From Methanocella conradii HZ254 (GTDB lineage: Archaea > Halobacteriota > Methanocellia > Methanocellales > Methanocellaceae): a DNA stretch of 64,000 bases. The position numbers and the translations under genes were made by a program. Positions 8,046 through 16,657 of this stretch are shown one piece after another; the first letter of the stretch is position 1; every line of letters starts with the position of its first letter. The notes under the pieces were generated by a model. It was not told the DNA's origin. It made no database searches and was given only the letters and a program-made list of their open reading frames with translations. The DNA lies in assembly GCF_000251105.1 (NCBI RefSeq), contig NC_017034.1:1736001-1800000 (forward strand), in the 5' to 3' direction.

Positions 8046-8687
8046 TTACCATCCTCTCGTATACTCTTTGTAGCACGGTATGCACACGAAGCCCCCGTCC
8101 TGCACCCTGGCACGATGCTCGGCCACCATCTCGCCGCACTTCTTACACTTCACTGACTTGAATATGCGGGCCTTTTCGGGTATCTTCGCCTTGACGTGCT
8201 TGACCTCGAACATCTCTTCGATTGGAGCGGCCAGCATAGCATTCGATACGCTCTCCATGCGCCGGCGGAACTCCTCGGCCTCCTTTTTGGTGGCCTTGCC
8301 CGACATCACTTTAGCCCTTAGCTTCGCCAGCGCCGGGTCCTGCTCTTCGACGCTGAAAGAGGCCTTTAAGGATACACGAACCGCATCTCCCGTGTTCCGA
8401 TTAATAAAAGTATAGACCTGCTTACCATGATCCTTAAATATAAGGTTGCCCTTGCCAAGCGTGCAGCCCGTGGCCACCTGTATGGCGTCGACGCCACAGG
8501 CGTCGTTCTCGACTATAGCTACCAGCTCCTCATCGACGTCGCGGCCCGCCTTTAGCTCCTTTATGGCCGCCTCCGCTGCCCTGTAGCCCATCGTCAGGCC
8601 CGGGCAGGTGTGCCCATGGAACTTTACCGCTTCGGAAAAATGCGGAATAGAGCCTTCTCTTTGCGTATTGGTGCCACAATCATGCAT
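8046..8687 (-). CDS. FmdE-family protein with C-terminal zinc ribbon
   Basis: About 213 residues. The FmdE domain is recognised by FHGHTCPGLTMGYRAA near residue 22 and by DACGVDAIQVATGCTLGKGN near 65, with the conserved Cys and His residues. The last 45 residues form a zinc ribbon with two CxxC pairs (CKKCGE ... CIPCY). FmdE was named from a protein co-purifying with molybdenum formylmethanofuran dehydrogenase; its role is not settled. ATG 8687 with GGTGA before it is preferred over GTG 8696. It has its own AT-rich upstream region at 8688-8804 and is not fused to the cobalamin genes. Confidence 0.88.
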   Translation of the reverse strand: MHDCGTNTQREGSIPHFSEAVKFHGHTCPGLTMGYRAAEAAIKELKAGRDVDEELVAIVENDACGVDAIQVATGCTLGKGNLIFKDHGKQVYTFINRNTGDAVRVSLKASFSVEEQDPALAKLRAKVMSGKATKKEAEEFRRRMESVSNAMLAAPIEEMFEVKHVKAKIPEKARIFKSVKCKKCGEMVAEHRARVQDGGFVCIPCYKEYTRGW

Positions 8688-8804
8688 AAATATCACCGCT
8701 TGTAATATAGCGTATAACTTTTTATATCTTTTGTATTACCATATCTTACATAACAAATAATTACGATTACTTAATGTTATAAAAATATATGAATGATTTG
8801 AGAT

Positions 8805-10130
8805 TCAAGACTTGTTATACAATTCTGCAGCGCTAATTAGAGAAGCAACGAATTCTCGGGTAAAATAGGCGTGAGTGTACGTGCCTATGGCATTGTGCTC
8901 AAAAAGCCCGTCACGGCCACACTTAATGCCTTTACCGCGCAAAAGCCTAAACGCAAACCTGGCATCGTGGCCGCACGTCACCCTGGAGTAATGGAACTCG
9001 TGGCCATACATGGCCATGCCCTCTGGAAATATGCTGCCATTCATGGACTCCGCCTTAACGTATCCCAGCGCTTGAATCCGGCCGGTCATCTCTGCCCTTG
9101 CCGGAAGGACGCCTGCCATTCGATAGTCTTTATCATACGCCAGGCTCTGGCAGAGGTACATGAGGCCGCCACATTCGGCGTACACGGGCATCCCATCATC
9201 TATCGCCTTTTTCAATTTTTCTCTACACCTGGACGCTTCCAGCTCTTTTGCATAAAGCTCAGGGTAGCCCCCGCCAAAGTAGAGGGCGTCAACGTCGGGG
9301 AGCTTATCATCCATCGGGCTAAAGTATATTAGCTGGGCGACTGAAGAAAGGAGATCGAGGTTATCCTGATAGTAAAAGCAAAAAGCCGCGTCCCTGGCCA
9401 CTCCTATGGCTACTTTATGGACGCTATTAGAAGGCGTGGCATCCCTGGCCGGGCCGGGCAGCGGGCCGGCCGCCTTTGCGACATTCATGATAGCATCGAC
9501 GTCTACGTATTTACTTATGACGTCGCCGAGCCGCACCCTATCCTTGAGCTCGCCCGCCATCCTCAGGCCAAGGTGCCTGCTCTTAACCTCGAGGTCGTCT
9601 CTTTTTGGTATCCATCCCAGCGCTCTCACGCTAAGCGAAGCCTCAATCATTTTTTTATGGTTTTGGCTGCCCAGCCTGTTGAATATGGCGCCCTCTATCC
9701 TTATGGACGGGTCGAACGAGGCGTAGCCTTTGAGCATGGCGTTGGCGCTCCTCGACATGCCCTTCACGTCCACCACGAGCAATACCGGCGCCGATAGTAT
9801 TCTGGCGACGTGTGCGGTGCTGCACGTATCGGCGCCTTCAAGCCCATCGTACATGCCCATGACGCCCTCGACGACCGCTACTTCGGCTCCTGCGCACGCT
9901 TTTTTAAAGGTATTGAGCACGCCTTCCTCGCCCATCATGAAGGGGTCGAGGTTCCTCGAGGGGCGGCCACAAATCGCCGCGTGGTGAGTCGGGTCTATAA
10001 AGTCCGGGCCGACCTTGAATGGCTGCACGGCGTATCCTCTGGCCGCTAAAGCCCCCATCAGGCCGGTCGCTATAGTGGTCTTGCCGCACCCGCTATGAGT
10101 CCCTGCTATCACTATGCGCGGTATTATCAT
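8805..10130 (-). CDS. cbiA: Cobyrinate a,c-diamide synthase CbiA
   Basis: A 441-residue ATP-dependent amidotransferase that amidates the a and c side chains of cobyrinate using glutamine. The N-terminal P-loop domain begins with IAGTHSGCGKTT; PDFIDPTHH follows near residue 47. The C-terminal glutamine amidotransferase domain has the nucleophile in YAECGGLMYL near residue 327 and a His motif in GHEFHYS. ATG 10130 overlaps the stop of cbiE by 4 nt, so it is preferred over the longer frame to 10148. It is the last gene of the nine-gene cbi operon. Confidence 0.95.
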   Translation of the reverse strand: MIIPRIVIAGTHSGCGKTTIATGLMGALAARGYAVQPFKVGPDFIDPTHHAAICGRPSRNLDPFMMGEEGVLNTFKKACAGAEVAVVEGVMGMYDGLEGADTCSTAHVARILSAPVLLVVDVKGMSRSANAMLKGYASFDPSIRIEGAIFNRLGSQNHKKMIEASLSVRALGWIPKRDDLEVKSRHLGLRMAGELKDRVRLGDVISKYVDVDAIMNVAKAAGPLPGPARDATPSNSVHKVAIGVARDAAFCFYYQDNLDLLSSVAQLIYFSPMDDKLPDVDALYFGGGYPELYAKELEASRCREKLKKAIDDGMPVYAECGGLMYLCQSLAYDKDYRMAGVLPARAEMTGRIQALGYVKAESMNGSIFPEGMAMYGHEFHYSRVTCGHDARFAFRLLRGKGIKCGRDGLFEHNAIGTYTHAYFTREFVASLISAAELYNKS

Positions 10131-10717
10131 CTGCCCGCCTCTCGCCATACTACAACCGAAAACAGCCTTGATTTCGCCTCAGGAGGAGAAGTAGCCGTGC
10201 CAGCCTCGATACGCTCGCTTTCATATCCCAGCTCCTCGCACACCGCTATCGTGCAATCCAGCCCACGTTGCCTCATTCTCCTGGCAAGGCCTTTAACGTC
10301 AAACGCTGGATCGGCAACTATAAAAACTATTTTTCCCCTCTCTAGCTCGCCAATCGTTTCTGAAATTGCCATTTCGCGGGGTCTGCCGTGCGCGTCTACT
10401 ATGGATGCTTTATCGAGCGGAAGGCGAAGGCGCGCAAAGGCCACCTGCATGGAAGATATCCCGGGCACAACCCTGCTGCCATAACGCCCCAGCCCTGTCA
10501 GCATGGGATCGCCGGTGGATAGCACCACTGCGTCATCAGGGAGTTCACCCAGCCTGGAATAGTCCATAACCTCTACGACCTCACAGCCAGGCGGTATATA
10601 CTCCCTGGCCAGCTCAATTGACCTTCTCGAGCCATAGACGCGCCGCGCCTTGCCAATTTCGCGGATCGCCTCCACGGTGAGCATCCCCGGGCCGCAGCCA
10701 ACCCCTACGACGATCAT
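10127..10717 (-). CDS. cbiE: Cobalt-precorrin-7 (C5)-methyltransferase CbiE
   Basis: A 196-residue tetrapyrrole methylase. The glycine-rich N-terminus (VVGVGCGPGMLT) and the STGDPMLTGLG loop followed by VVPGISSMQVAFARL are the typical SAM-binding elements. It methylates C5 of the corrin ring and works with CbiT, which is a separate gene at the other end of this operon; the two are fused as CobL in aerobic pathways. Start overlaps the cbiD stop and its stop overlaps the cbiA start, both by four bases. Confidence 0.93.
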   Translation of the reverse strand: MIVVGVGCGPGMLTVEAIREIGKARRVYGSRRSIELAREYIPPGCEVVEVMDYSRLGELPDDAVVLSTGDPMLTGLGRYGSRVVPGISSMQVAFARLRLPLDKASIVDAHGRPREMAISETIGELERGKIVFIVADPAFDVKGLARRMRQRGLDCTIAVCEELGYESERIEAGTATSPPEAKSRLFSVVVWREAGR

Positions 10718-11721
10718 CCGCTATCTCCCACCACTTTTCCATCTCTGTCTACGAGAACGACCCTGACGCCTGGCTTCTTCTTCTTAAACGACTGCAGGCA
10801 GTGGCGGACAATGTGCGGGAACTCGCCTGAGGCGGCCATCTCTGCCACCGTGGGATATCCATACCGCTCGGGCACGGATGGGTCTATGAACTTTAGGATA
10901 AGGGCTGGCAGGCCACAGACTATGGCCGTGCCCCTCGCACGCTCTAAAGCCTGCCCGAGCCTTGTTCCTACGAGTATTGCCTCGTAGTCTGGAAAGAGCA
11001 GACGCGAGTACCTCAGCCCCGTCCTCCCCGTCGTTATGACGACTTTGTCATGCCTGCTCACCCTATCGATGATAGACTCCCCCACGTGGTCGTCCCACGG
11101 CTCGACAAGGCCCGTGGAGCCGAGGATGGATATGCCGCCCATTATGCCCAGGCGCGAGTTTAGCGTTTTCTTGGCGATCTCCGCCCCGCGAGGAATAGAT
11201 AGCCCAATCCTGATCCCCTCCAGGCCCACCTCATCAAGCGCTTCACGCGCCGAGCTCATGATGTATTCCAGGGCGGCCTTACTTATTGCAGGGCTTCCTG
11301 CAGGGTATCCTGGCATATCCCTTGTAAACCTGCCGATGCCCTCCCCTGCCTCAATGCAGACGCCATTGCCTTCTGGCATGGCCTGCGCCACTATCTCTAT
11401 GCCCGCAGTGGCGTCATCCTTATAGTCCCCCGCATATTTGTAGACTGATGCCCTTCCATCCTTTGCCGTGACTGCCATAGTAATCGTCAGGCCACATGGT
11501 ATTTTTACTTCAACGTAATCCACGGCTTTCCTTAAGGATAGCACGGATGCCTTGCACGCGGCCGCCGCAGTCGCGCCAGTAGAGTATCCCCTTCTCAGCA
11601 CAAGCCCGGAAGACGTGAGGACGCAAAGCCCTTTCCTCACGCACTCCAGAGAGTCGGGCGACTTACATGCATCTACCCATGCCTCAGGGTATTCAAAGCC
11701 TGTCACAGGGTCCCTTATCAT
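10714..11721 (-). CDS. cbiD: Cobalt-precorrin-5B (C1)-methyltransferase CbiD
   Basis: About 335 residues. The CbiD family is recognised from the archaeal-style N-terminus (MIRDPVTGFEYPEAW) and the motif RRGYSTGATAAAACKA near residue 45, and PRGAEIAKKTLNSRLGI near 185. It performs the C1 methylation in the anaerobic pathway. A longer start at 11733 exists; the shorter one fits the family better but still overlaps the end of cbiC by about 29 nt, showing how tightly the operon is packed. Confidence 0.95.
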   Translation of the reverse strand: MIRDPVTGFEYPEAWVDACKSPDSLECVRKGLCVLTSSGLVLRRGYSTGATAAAACKASVLSLRKAVDYVEVKIPCGLTITMAVTAKDGRASVYKYAGDYKDDATAGIEIVAQAMPEGNGVCIEAGEGIGRFTRDMPGYPAGSPAISKAALEYIMSSAREALDEVGLEGIRIGLSIPRGAEIAKKTLNSRLGIMGGISILGSTGLVEPWDDHVGESIIDRVSRHDKVVITTGRTGLRYSRLLFPDYEAILVGTRLGQALERARGTAIVCGLPALILKFIDPSVPERYGYPTVAEMAASGEFPHIVRHCLQSFKKKKPGVRVVLVDRDGKVVGDSG

Positions 11722-12334
11722 GGCAAGCCTCACCGTACATGATTATTATCTCATTTAGCGCTGCGACCGCCACGGGCGTGCCTCCCCTCGTCCCCTCGGT
11801 AGAAATGGATGGGACGTCAAGGGTACGAAGAAGCGCCTTGGAGTCTGCGGCATTCACGAAGCCCACGGGCACGCCGATGATAAGCCCCGGCCTTATCCCA
11901 TGCCTCACCATATCGCAGACCGACAATAGCGCCGATGGCGCATTACCGATGACCACGATAGAGCCTTCCAGCCTTTTGCCCAATGACAAAAAGCCCGCCG
12001 ACGTCCTGGTTATGCCCTTGCCGACCGCCATGTCGAGCCCGAAGTCCAGGGCACAATACACTTTACTATGATGGGCGCTGATGATGCCAGCCTGTACCAT
12101 GCGTATATCCGTATAAATCGGGGCGCAGGCCTTTAATGCTTCCAGCCCCGCCTCCACAGGGCCGTTTACAAACCTGAGCAGTCCTGCCATAGCGAAATCC
12201 CCTACTGCTATGGAGCACCTCTGCCTTATCCGGTCTTCTACGCAAGAGTCCCCTATAGCCTTCCTGGCAATGGCACGGCTTTTACGGGCTATCTCAAGCG
12301 ATTCCCTGGTCCTGGCGCCAGGCTCAATAATCAT
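11693..12334 (-). CDS. cbiC: Cobalt-precorrin-8 methylmutase CbiC
   Basis: About 213 residues. It moves the C11 methyl group to C12, giving cobyrinate. Family features seen: RCSIAVGDFAMAGLLRF near residue 42, the catalytic-loop region with ISAHHSK near 85, and IGVPVGFVNAADSKALL near 158 ending in RGGTPVAVAALNEII. ATG 12334 with AGGA upstream is preferred to the longer frame at 12376, since that would overlap cbiH by 53 nt. Confidence 0.94.
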   Translation of the reverse strand: MIIEPGARTRESLEIARKSRAIARKAIGDSCVEDRIRQRCSIAVGDFAMAGLLRFVNGPVEAGLEALKACAPIYTDIRMVQAGIISAHHSKVYCALDFGLDMAVGKGITRTSAGFLSLGKRLEGSIVVIGNAPSALLSVCDMVRHGIRPGLIIGVPVGFVNAADSKALLRTLDVPSISTEGTRGGTPVAVAALNEIIIMYGEACHDKGPCDRL

Positions 12335-13115
12335 ATTTCCTGTGATATCCTCTTGGTGTGACGATTCTCTCCCCATATCCCGTCCTCCATATCCTCGACT
12401 CTTCCCCGCCCACTATGACAGTCGTGTGCATGTCCACGTCATCATGGCTTACCGCTACCTTTTCAAGGGTGGTCACGATGACCTGCTCCCCCTCGCGATA
12501 AGCGTTCCTTACTATGCCCACGGGCGTGTCAGGAGGCCTGGCCTTAAGCGCAAGCTCCATCGCCTCCCTGAAGCGGCCCGGCCTGCCCCTACTCCTGGGG
12601 TTATATAGTACGACGGGCACGCCCATGGAGAAAGCCAGGCATAGTCGCTTTCTTATAACATCCCACGGCGTGAGAAGGTCTGAAAGGCTGACCGACACGT
12701 AGTCGCCTGAAAGAGGGGAGCCAAGCAACGCCGCTGAAGCGCTGGCCGCAGTTACGCCCGGTATGACCTCTATATTAACGGCTATCCCCATCTTCTCGGC
12801 CACCTCCAGGACGATGCCCGCCATTCCATATATGCCCGGGTCGCCGCCGCTCACCACGGCTACGGTTGATTCCCGTGAAAGCTCAAGCGACTCACGGGCC
12901 CTCTCAACCTCGCGGCCCATGCCGCTCCTGATAACTCTCTTGCCATCCAGTAGTGATGCAATCATGTCTAGATACGTGCCGCTCCCTATCACATATTCAG
13001 AGGCCTTAATCGCTTTAAGGGCAGCCCCGGTTAGCTGCTCGACGCTTCCGGGGCCTATCCCTACTATGTATAGCCGTCCCTTTTTATCGGGCGATGGCAA
13101 TTGTGACATTTCCAT
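12324..13115 (-). CDS. cbiH: Cobalt-precorrin-3B C17-methyltransferase CbiH
   Basis: About 263 residues, a tetrapyrrole methylase responsible for ring contraction with C17 methylation. Seen: YIVGIGPGSVEQLT near residue 15, VVSGGDPGIYGMAGIVLE near 88, PGVTAASASAALLGSPL near 118 and VVLYNPRSRGRPGRF near 165. ATG 13115 preceded by GGAGA is preferred; an in-frame extension to 13184 would run far into cbiG. The gene still overlaps cbiG by about 32 nt. Confidence 0.94.
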   Translation of the reverse strand: MEMSQLPSPDKKGRLYIVGIGPGSVEQLTGAALKAIKASEYVIGSGTYLDMIASLLDGKRVIRSGMGREVERARESLELSRESTVAVVSGGDPGIYGMAGIVLEVAEKMGIAVNIEVIPGVTAASASAALLGSPLSGDYVSVSLSDLLTPWDVIRKRLCLAFSMGVPVVLYNPRSRGRPGRFREAMELALKARPPDTPVGIVRNAYREGEQVIVTTLEKVAVSHDDVDMHTTVIVGGEESRIWRTGYGERIVTPRGYHRKYDY

Positions 13116-13956
13116 ACGCTTTTTTCTCCATGATAATCTCCTTACGTCTTGATATGGCGAGGGCGCACGGCTCGGCAACCCCACGCAAGCCCAGCATTAT
13201 GGCCTTCGAAGGCTTTTCTACGGGCTGGGCGTTTATCGTCTCGTCGTCCAGAAAGACGAGGTTAGCGCCCAATGAATGTATGGCATCGATAAGCCCTTTC
13301 TCATGCCTCTTCCTGTCAGTCGTGGCGAAGGCCATGACCTCGCTCAAGGCGATGCCCGCATCCGGCAGGCATCTGGCAATGGCGTCCAAGATATCTTCCT
13401 TTCTCGTGCCCTTCCTGCATCCGATGCCCGCTACGTATTCGCCTTTTTTAAGAAGGATAGAGACGCCGGGCCCTGCTACGACGATTCCCGGCCCCTCCAC
13501 CATATAGAGGGGGACGTCAGAGTTGAGCATAGCAGCGTTAACCTGTCTGGTGGAGCGCCTGTTCAACACCTCTGTGCCGGTCCTTTCAGCGATAAGCTCT
13601 ACTGCCTCCTTGCCCATCGCCTCTGTGGCCGTGCTTACCGCCGCCATCATGCCCAGCTTCTCAAGCTTTTTCGCCAGCTGGTTGGCCCCATGATGCCCCC
13701 CGACAAGAGGGATGGCAAACCTAAGATCGGGGCTTATTGCCACGACGGCGGGGTCAGCCCACTTATCGGAAAGCAGCGGGGCTATGCCGCGAACGGCGAT
13801 GCCCGCTGACATAACCGCCACGATGCTTCGGTAGCGCCTAAAAGCGCTCGCGAAGGCGCCCTTATCATAAAGGAGCAGGTCGGCGCCTAAAAAATCGGCA
13901 ACCTTACGGGCATTATCGATGAAACGCCCCAGCGAGATGACCGCGGTGCCCGTCAT
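13084..13956 (-). CDS. cbiG: Cobalt-precorrin-5A hydrolase CbiG
   Basis: About 290 residues. CbiG opens the delta-lactone and releases acetaldehyde (C2 fragment). The N-terminal domain shows AVMSAGIAVRGIAPLLSDKWADPAV near residue 45 and LVGGHHGAN near 85; the C-terminal domain has GIGCRKGT near 185 and a conserved FLDDETINA stretch. ATG 13956 overlaps the cbiF stop by 4 nt and is preferred over 13983. Confidence 0.94.
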   Translation of the reverse strand: MTGTAVISLGRFIDNARKVADFLGADLLLYDKGAFASAFRRYRSIVAVMSAGIAVRGIAPLLSDKWADPAVVAISPDLRFAIPLVGGHHGANQLAKKLEKLGMMAAVSTATEAMGKEAVELIAERTGTEVLNRRSTRQVNAAMLNSDVPLYMVEGPGIVVAGPGVSILLKKGEYVAGIGCRKGTRKEDILDAIARCLPDAGIALSEVMAFATTDRKRHEKGLIDAIHSLGANLVFLDDETINAQPVEKPSKAIMLGLRGVAEPCALAISRRKEIIMEKKAYGNVTIAIAR

Positions 13957-14660
13957 GAGTATAGCGCCGACCTCCCCCCGCATTTTCCCTCGACGACGCC
14001 GCCGATGATTATCAGGGCTGTCCTATCGATCCTCTCTTTTTTCACCTTATCCGCTATGTCCGATACTGTGCCCCGTATGACCTTCTGGTCGGGCCACGAG
14101 GCGTGATAGATGACCGCAGCAGGCGTATCGGCGGGATACTCGACCCTCCTCATCACGTCATCAACCTTTTCCGCGCCCAGAAATATCACCATGGTCGCGC
14201 CATGAGCTGACAGGGCCGCTATATCGTCCTTTTCAAGCGTTGCGCCGGCGGGCCTCGTCACTATAACCGTCTCGGATACGCCCTTGAGCGCTAGCTGCGT
14301 CTGCAGGGCCGCTGCAGCCGCGAACATGGAAGACACGCCGGGCACAATCTCGGCCTCCACGCCCGCCCTCTTAAGCTCCTCAATCTGCTCGACGATGGCG
14401 CCGTATAGCGATGGGTCACCGCTGTGGAGCCTCACCACAAGCTTGCCTTCCCTCGCCCCTGATATCATCGCCTCTACAATGCCTTCAAGCCTCATGCCAT
14501 GGCTATCCAGCTTCATGCCAGCGGGTGAAGCCTCGACGAGCGCAGGGCTGACCAGCGAGCCAGCATAGATGAGCACGTCAGCCCTCTTAATGAGCTCCAG
14601 CCCCCTCACTGTGATAAGGCCTGGGTCGCCAGGGCCTGCCCCCACAAAATAGACTTTCAT
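13953..14660 (-). CDS. cbiF: Cobalt-precorrin-4 (C11)-methyltransferase CbiF
   Basis: About 235 residues. Tetrapyrrole methylase with the CbiF pattern: VYFVGAGPGDPGLITVRG at the start, IYAGSLVSPAL near residue 35, VRLHSGDPSLYGA near 80, and VPGVSSMFAAAAALQ near 105, then VTRPAGAT. The VYFVGAGPGDPGL and SGDPSLYGA motifs separate it from the CbiL and CbiH paralogues in the same operon. ATG 14660 lies one base past the cbiL stop. Confidence 0.94.
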   Translation of the reverse strand: MKVYFVGAGPGDPGLITVRGLELIKRADVLIYAGSLVSPALVEASPAGMKLDSHGMRLEGIVEAMISGAREGKLVVRLHSGDPSLYGAIVEQIEELKRAGVEAEIVPGVSSMFAAAAALQTQLALKGVSETVIVTRPAGATLEKDDIAALSAHGATMVIFLGAEKVDDVMRRVEYPADTPAAVIYHASWPDQKVIRGTVSDIADKVKKERIDRTALIIIGGVVEGKCGGRSALYS

Positions 14661-14661
14661 A

Positions 14662-15264
14662 TCATCGCCTCGCATACAGTACGCTAAAATAGTCGCCCGT
14701 CTCAGGGAAATCCCTGGTATAGACCCTCTCGCCGTTCATGTACATCCTCTCGACCAGCGTGAACCCGGTGTAGCCTTCCCGCTTTAGCCTTTCCACCGCC
14801 TCGGCAGGCCTGCGTACCTTTAGCAGTATCATGGACTTCGGCTCCCTTCCATCGGCCACGGTAAAGCCTTCCGATATGGACACGCCCGCTGCCGAGGCGA
14901 AGGCGGTTATAGCGCTGATGCCCGGCTCGGTCCTGCTCTCAACATCAGGGTACATCTCTTTCATCACTTCGCATAGCCTCGAAAAGGTGGAGAAAAAATT
15001 GGGGTCGCCGAGTATGCCTAAAACCGCCAATCCTCTCTTCGCCGTTGGCGCGATTTTAAGCGCATTTTCACGCATACGCTCTTTTATGATGGACTCGTCT
15101 CTCGTCATCGGGAAGTCTAGGATTTCTGCTTTCGCATAGGGGGCCACGAGGTCGTAAGCGAGCTTTCCCGGCACGAATACCCTGTCGGCGCTCTTTAAAA
15201 GCCTGACAGCCCTAAGCGTCAATAGCTCCGGGTCGCCCGGCCCAAGGCCCAGCCCGACCAGCAT
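14662..15264 (-). CDS. cbiL: Cobalt-factor II C20-methyltransferase CbiL
   Basis: A 200-residue tetrapyrrole methylase. N-terminal LVGLGLGPGDPELLTLRAV, the LGILGDPNFFSTFSRL loop near residue 83, and PGISAITAFASAAGV near 115 mark CbiL (C20 methylation). At 200 residues it is a little shorter than many CbiL proteins (about 220-235). Its ATG shares one base with the cbiT stop (TAATG). Confidence 0.92.
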   Translation of the reverse strand: MLVGLGLGPGDPELLTLRAVRLLKSADRVFVPGKLAYDLVAPYAKAEILDFPMTRDESIIKERMRENALKIAPTAKRGLAVLGILGDPNFFSTFSRLCEVMKEMYPDVESRTEPGISAITAFASAAGVSISEGFTVADGREPKSMILLKVRRPAEAVERLKREGYTGFTLVERMYMNGERVYTRDFPETGDYFSVLYARR

Positions 15265-15785
15265 TATTTACCCCCTACGATTATATACACGGGATCGATA
15301 GGCCTAAACATCGTACCGCCGCCTATATCATATGACCTCGAAACCTGCACGTGCAATGCCTCTTTGAATATCCCCAGCCGTTTCATGGTCAAAATGGCCT
15401 CGTTGAGCGCCTCCACCCTGACCGCATTAACCACTATATTCCCGCTCACCTTCATCGAGAGGGCTTCCAGGGTCTCTTCCAGCCTCTTCGTGCCGCCCAC
15501 AAAGGCGCAGTCCAGGCGTTCTATTCCCCATAAAAAATCGAGGGAATCGCCCTCGAAAAAGCGCACGTTGGACGCTCCGGCTTCTATGGCGTTTTGCCTT
15601 GCGTGCTCTATCGCCTCCTTTCGCCTATCTACCGCATAGACCATCTCAGCCGTCCTCGAGGCGTAAACGGCGACTTTCCCCGTCCCGCAGCCGATGTCCG
15701 CGAATGCGTCGCCATGCCTCAGGCCTAACTTATATAGCGAAATGGCCATTATCTCGTCCTGAGTCGGGCCTCCCTTAAGCCTCAT
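15264..15785 (-). CDS. cbiT: Cobalt-precorrin-6B C15-methyltransferase (decarboxylating) CbiT
   Basis: A 173-residue Rossmann methyltransferase, first gene of the cbi operon. The CbiT N-terminus (GGPTQDEIMAISLYKLGL) is clear, followed by SAM motif I FADIGCGTGKVAVYAS near residue 36 and VRFFEGDS near 80. It methylates C15 and decarboxylates the C12 acetate side chain. The start lies 16 nt from a sequence element that also precedes cbiM in the divergent direction. Confidence 0.95.
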   Translation of the reverse strand: MRLKGGPTQDEIMAISLYKLGLRHGDAFADIGCGTGKVAVYASRTAEMVYAVDRRKEAIEHARQNAIEAGASNVRFFEGDSLDFLWGIERLDCAFVGGTKRLEETLEALSMKVSGNIVVNAVRVEALNEAILTMKRLGIFKEALHVQVSRSYDIGGGTMFRPIDPVYIIVGGK

Positions 15786-15800
15786 ACCATCACTTTAAAT

Positions 15801-15827
15801 TTTACTTGTCTTAAATAAAGTTATTTT
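15801..15827 (-). promoter_or_regulatory. Inverted partner element upstream of cbiT
   Basis: This 27-nt stretch, read on the plus strand, matches the reverse complement of 15921-15947 at 22 of 27 positions, counted by hand. The strongest shared block is TTTACTTGT followed after one base by TTAA, and a TTATTTT end. It lies 16 nt upstream of the cbiT start. A shared operator for a metal or cobalamin regulator, or shared leader, is inferred. Confidence 0.5.
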
Positions 15828-15920
15828 TACTTATCTCGAGCTCCCACATAAAGCTAGCGGTTGCTAAACGGCTGAAACAACCGAAAGCTTAATATGCCAT
15901 TATCATGTACAATTTAAAAC

Positions 15921-15947
15921 AAAATAATTTACCTTAAAACAAGTAAA
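15921..15947 (+). promoter_or_regulatory. Inverted partner element upstream of cbiM
   Basis: Mirror copy of the element at 15801-15827, ending 17 nt before the cbiM ATG. Each element has the same orientation relative to the gene it precedes, and both are followed by A/T-rich sequence and an AGTGA(T/G)G ribosome-site-like string. This makes a paired regulatory site likelier than a chance repeat. Confidence 0.5.
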
Positions 15948-15964
15948 TTTTAGTGAGGCTCATC

Positions 15965-16657
15965 ATGCACATCATGGAAGGGTTCTTGCCCCTAATCTGG
16001 GTAATCATATGGTTCGCTCTCTCTATGCCATTTGTCTTATATGGCATAATAGAGATGAGAAAGCTCTTCAGGGAGCATCCCGAGCAGAAGATGATTCTGG
16101 CTGTAGCGGGCGCTTTCATATTCGTGCTATCATCGCTAAAGCTGCCATCCGTAACCGGGTCGTCGTCTCACCCGACAGGCACCGGCCTTTCATCTGTGCT
16201 GTTCGGCCCCTCAATTACTTCGGTAATGGCGACAATAGTGCTAGTCTTCCAGGCCGTGCTCCTGGCGCACGGAGGGCTTACTACTCTGGGCGCTAACGTA
16301 TTCTCGATGGGAATAGCAGGGCCATTCGTGGGATGGCTCGCCTTCAAGGGAATGAGAAAGGCTAAAGCGGGCATGACGCCGAGCATATTTGTCGCCGCCG
16401 TGCTCGCAGACTGGGCGACGTATGTTGTTACATCTATACAGCTTGCCCTTGCCTACCCGGGGGCTAACATCCTATCGTCGTTCGCCGCTTTCGCCACGGT
16501 GTTCGCCATCACGCAGGTACCGCTGGCCATAGGGGAAGGCATTCTCATCGCCATATTCTTCGACTTTTTGGCATCGAGCCGCCCGAGGATGGTCGCCTCC
16601 ATCCTTAAGGAAAAGGCCGGCATGGCTACGCCAGAATCGCAGGGGGCAGCACAGTGA
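15965..16657 (+). CDS. cbiM: Cobalt ECF transporter S component CbiM
   Basis: About 230 residues with six or more membrane segments. ATG 15965 is chosen over GTG 15953 because CbiM proteins start MHIMEGFLP and the N-terminal Met-His binds the metal ion; GTGAGG six bases upstream then serves as ribosome site. Other features are HGGLTTLGANVFSMGIAGPFVGW near residue 100 and a C-terminal PLAIGEGILIAIFF segment. It is the substrate-binding membrane subunit of the cobalt importer; paired with cbiN and directly divergent from the corrin genes, cobalt is a safer call than nickel. Confidence 0.95.
   Translation: MHIMEGFLPLIWVIIWFALSMPFVLYGIIEMRKLFREHPEQKMILAVAGAFIFVLSSLKLPSVTGSSSHPTGTGLSSVLFGPSITSVMATIVLVFQAVLLAHGGLTTLGANVFSMGIAGPFVGWLAFKGMRKAKAGMTPSIFVAAVLADWATYVVTSIQLALAYPGANILSSFAAFATVFAITQVPLAIGEGILIAIFFDFLASSRPRMVASILKEKAGMATPESQGAAQ

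Noticed and set aside
15786..15964. Cobalamin riboswitch before cbi genes
   Set aside because: The gap is A/T-rich and too short on each side, and no B12-box-like conserved sequence is visible.
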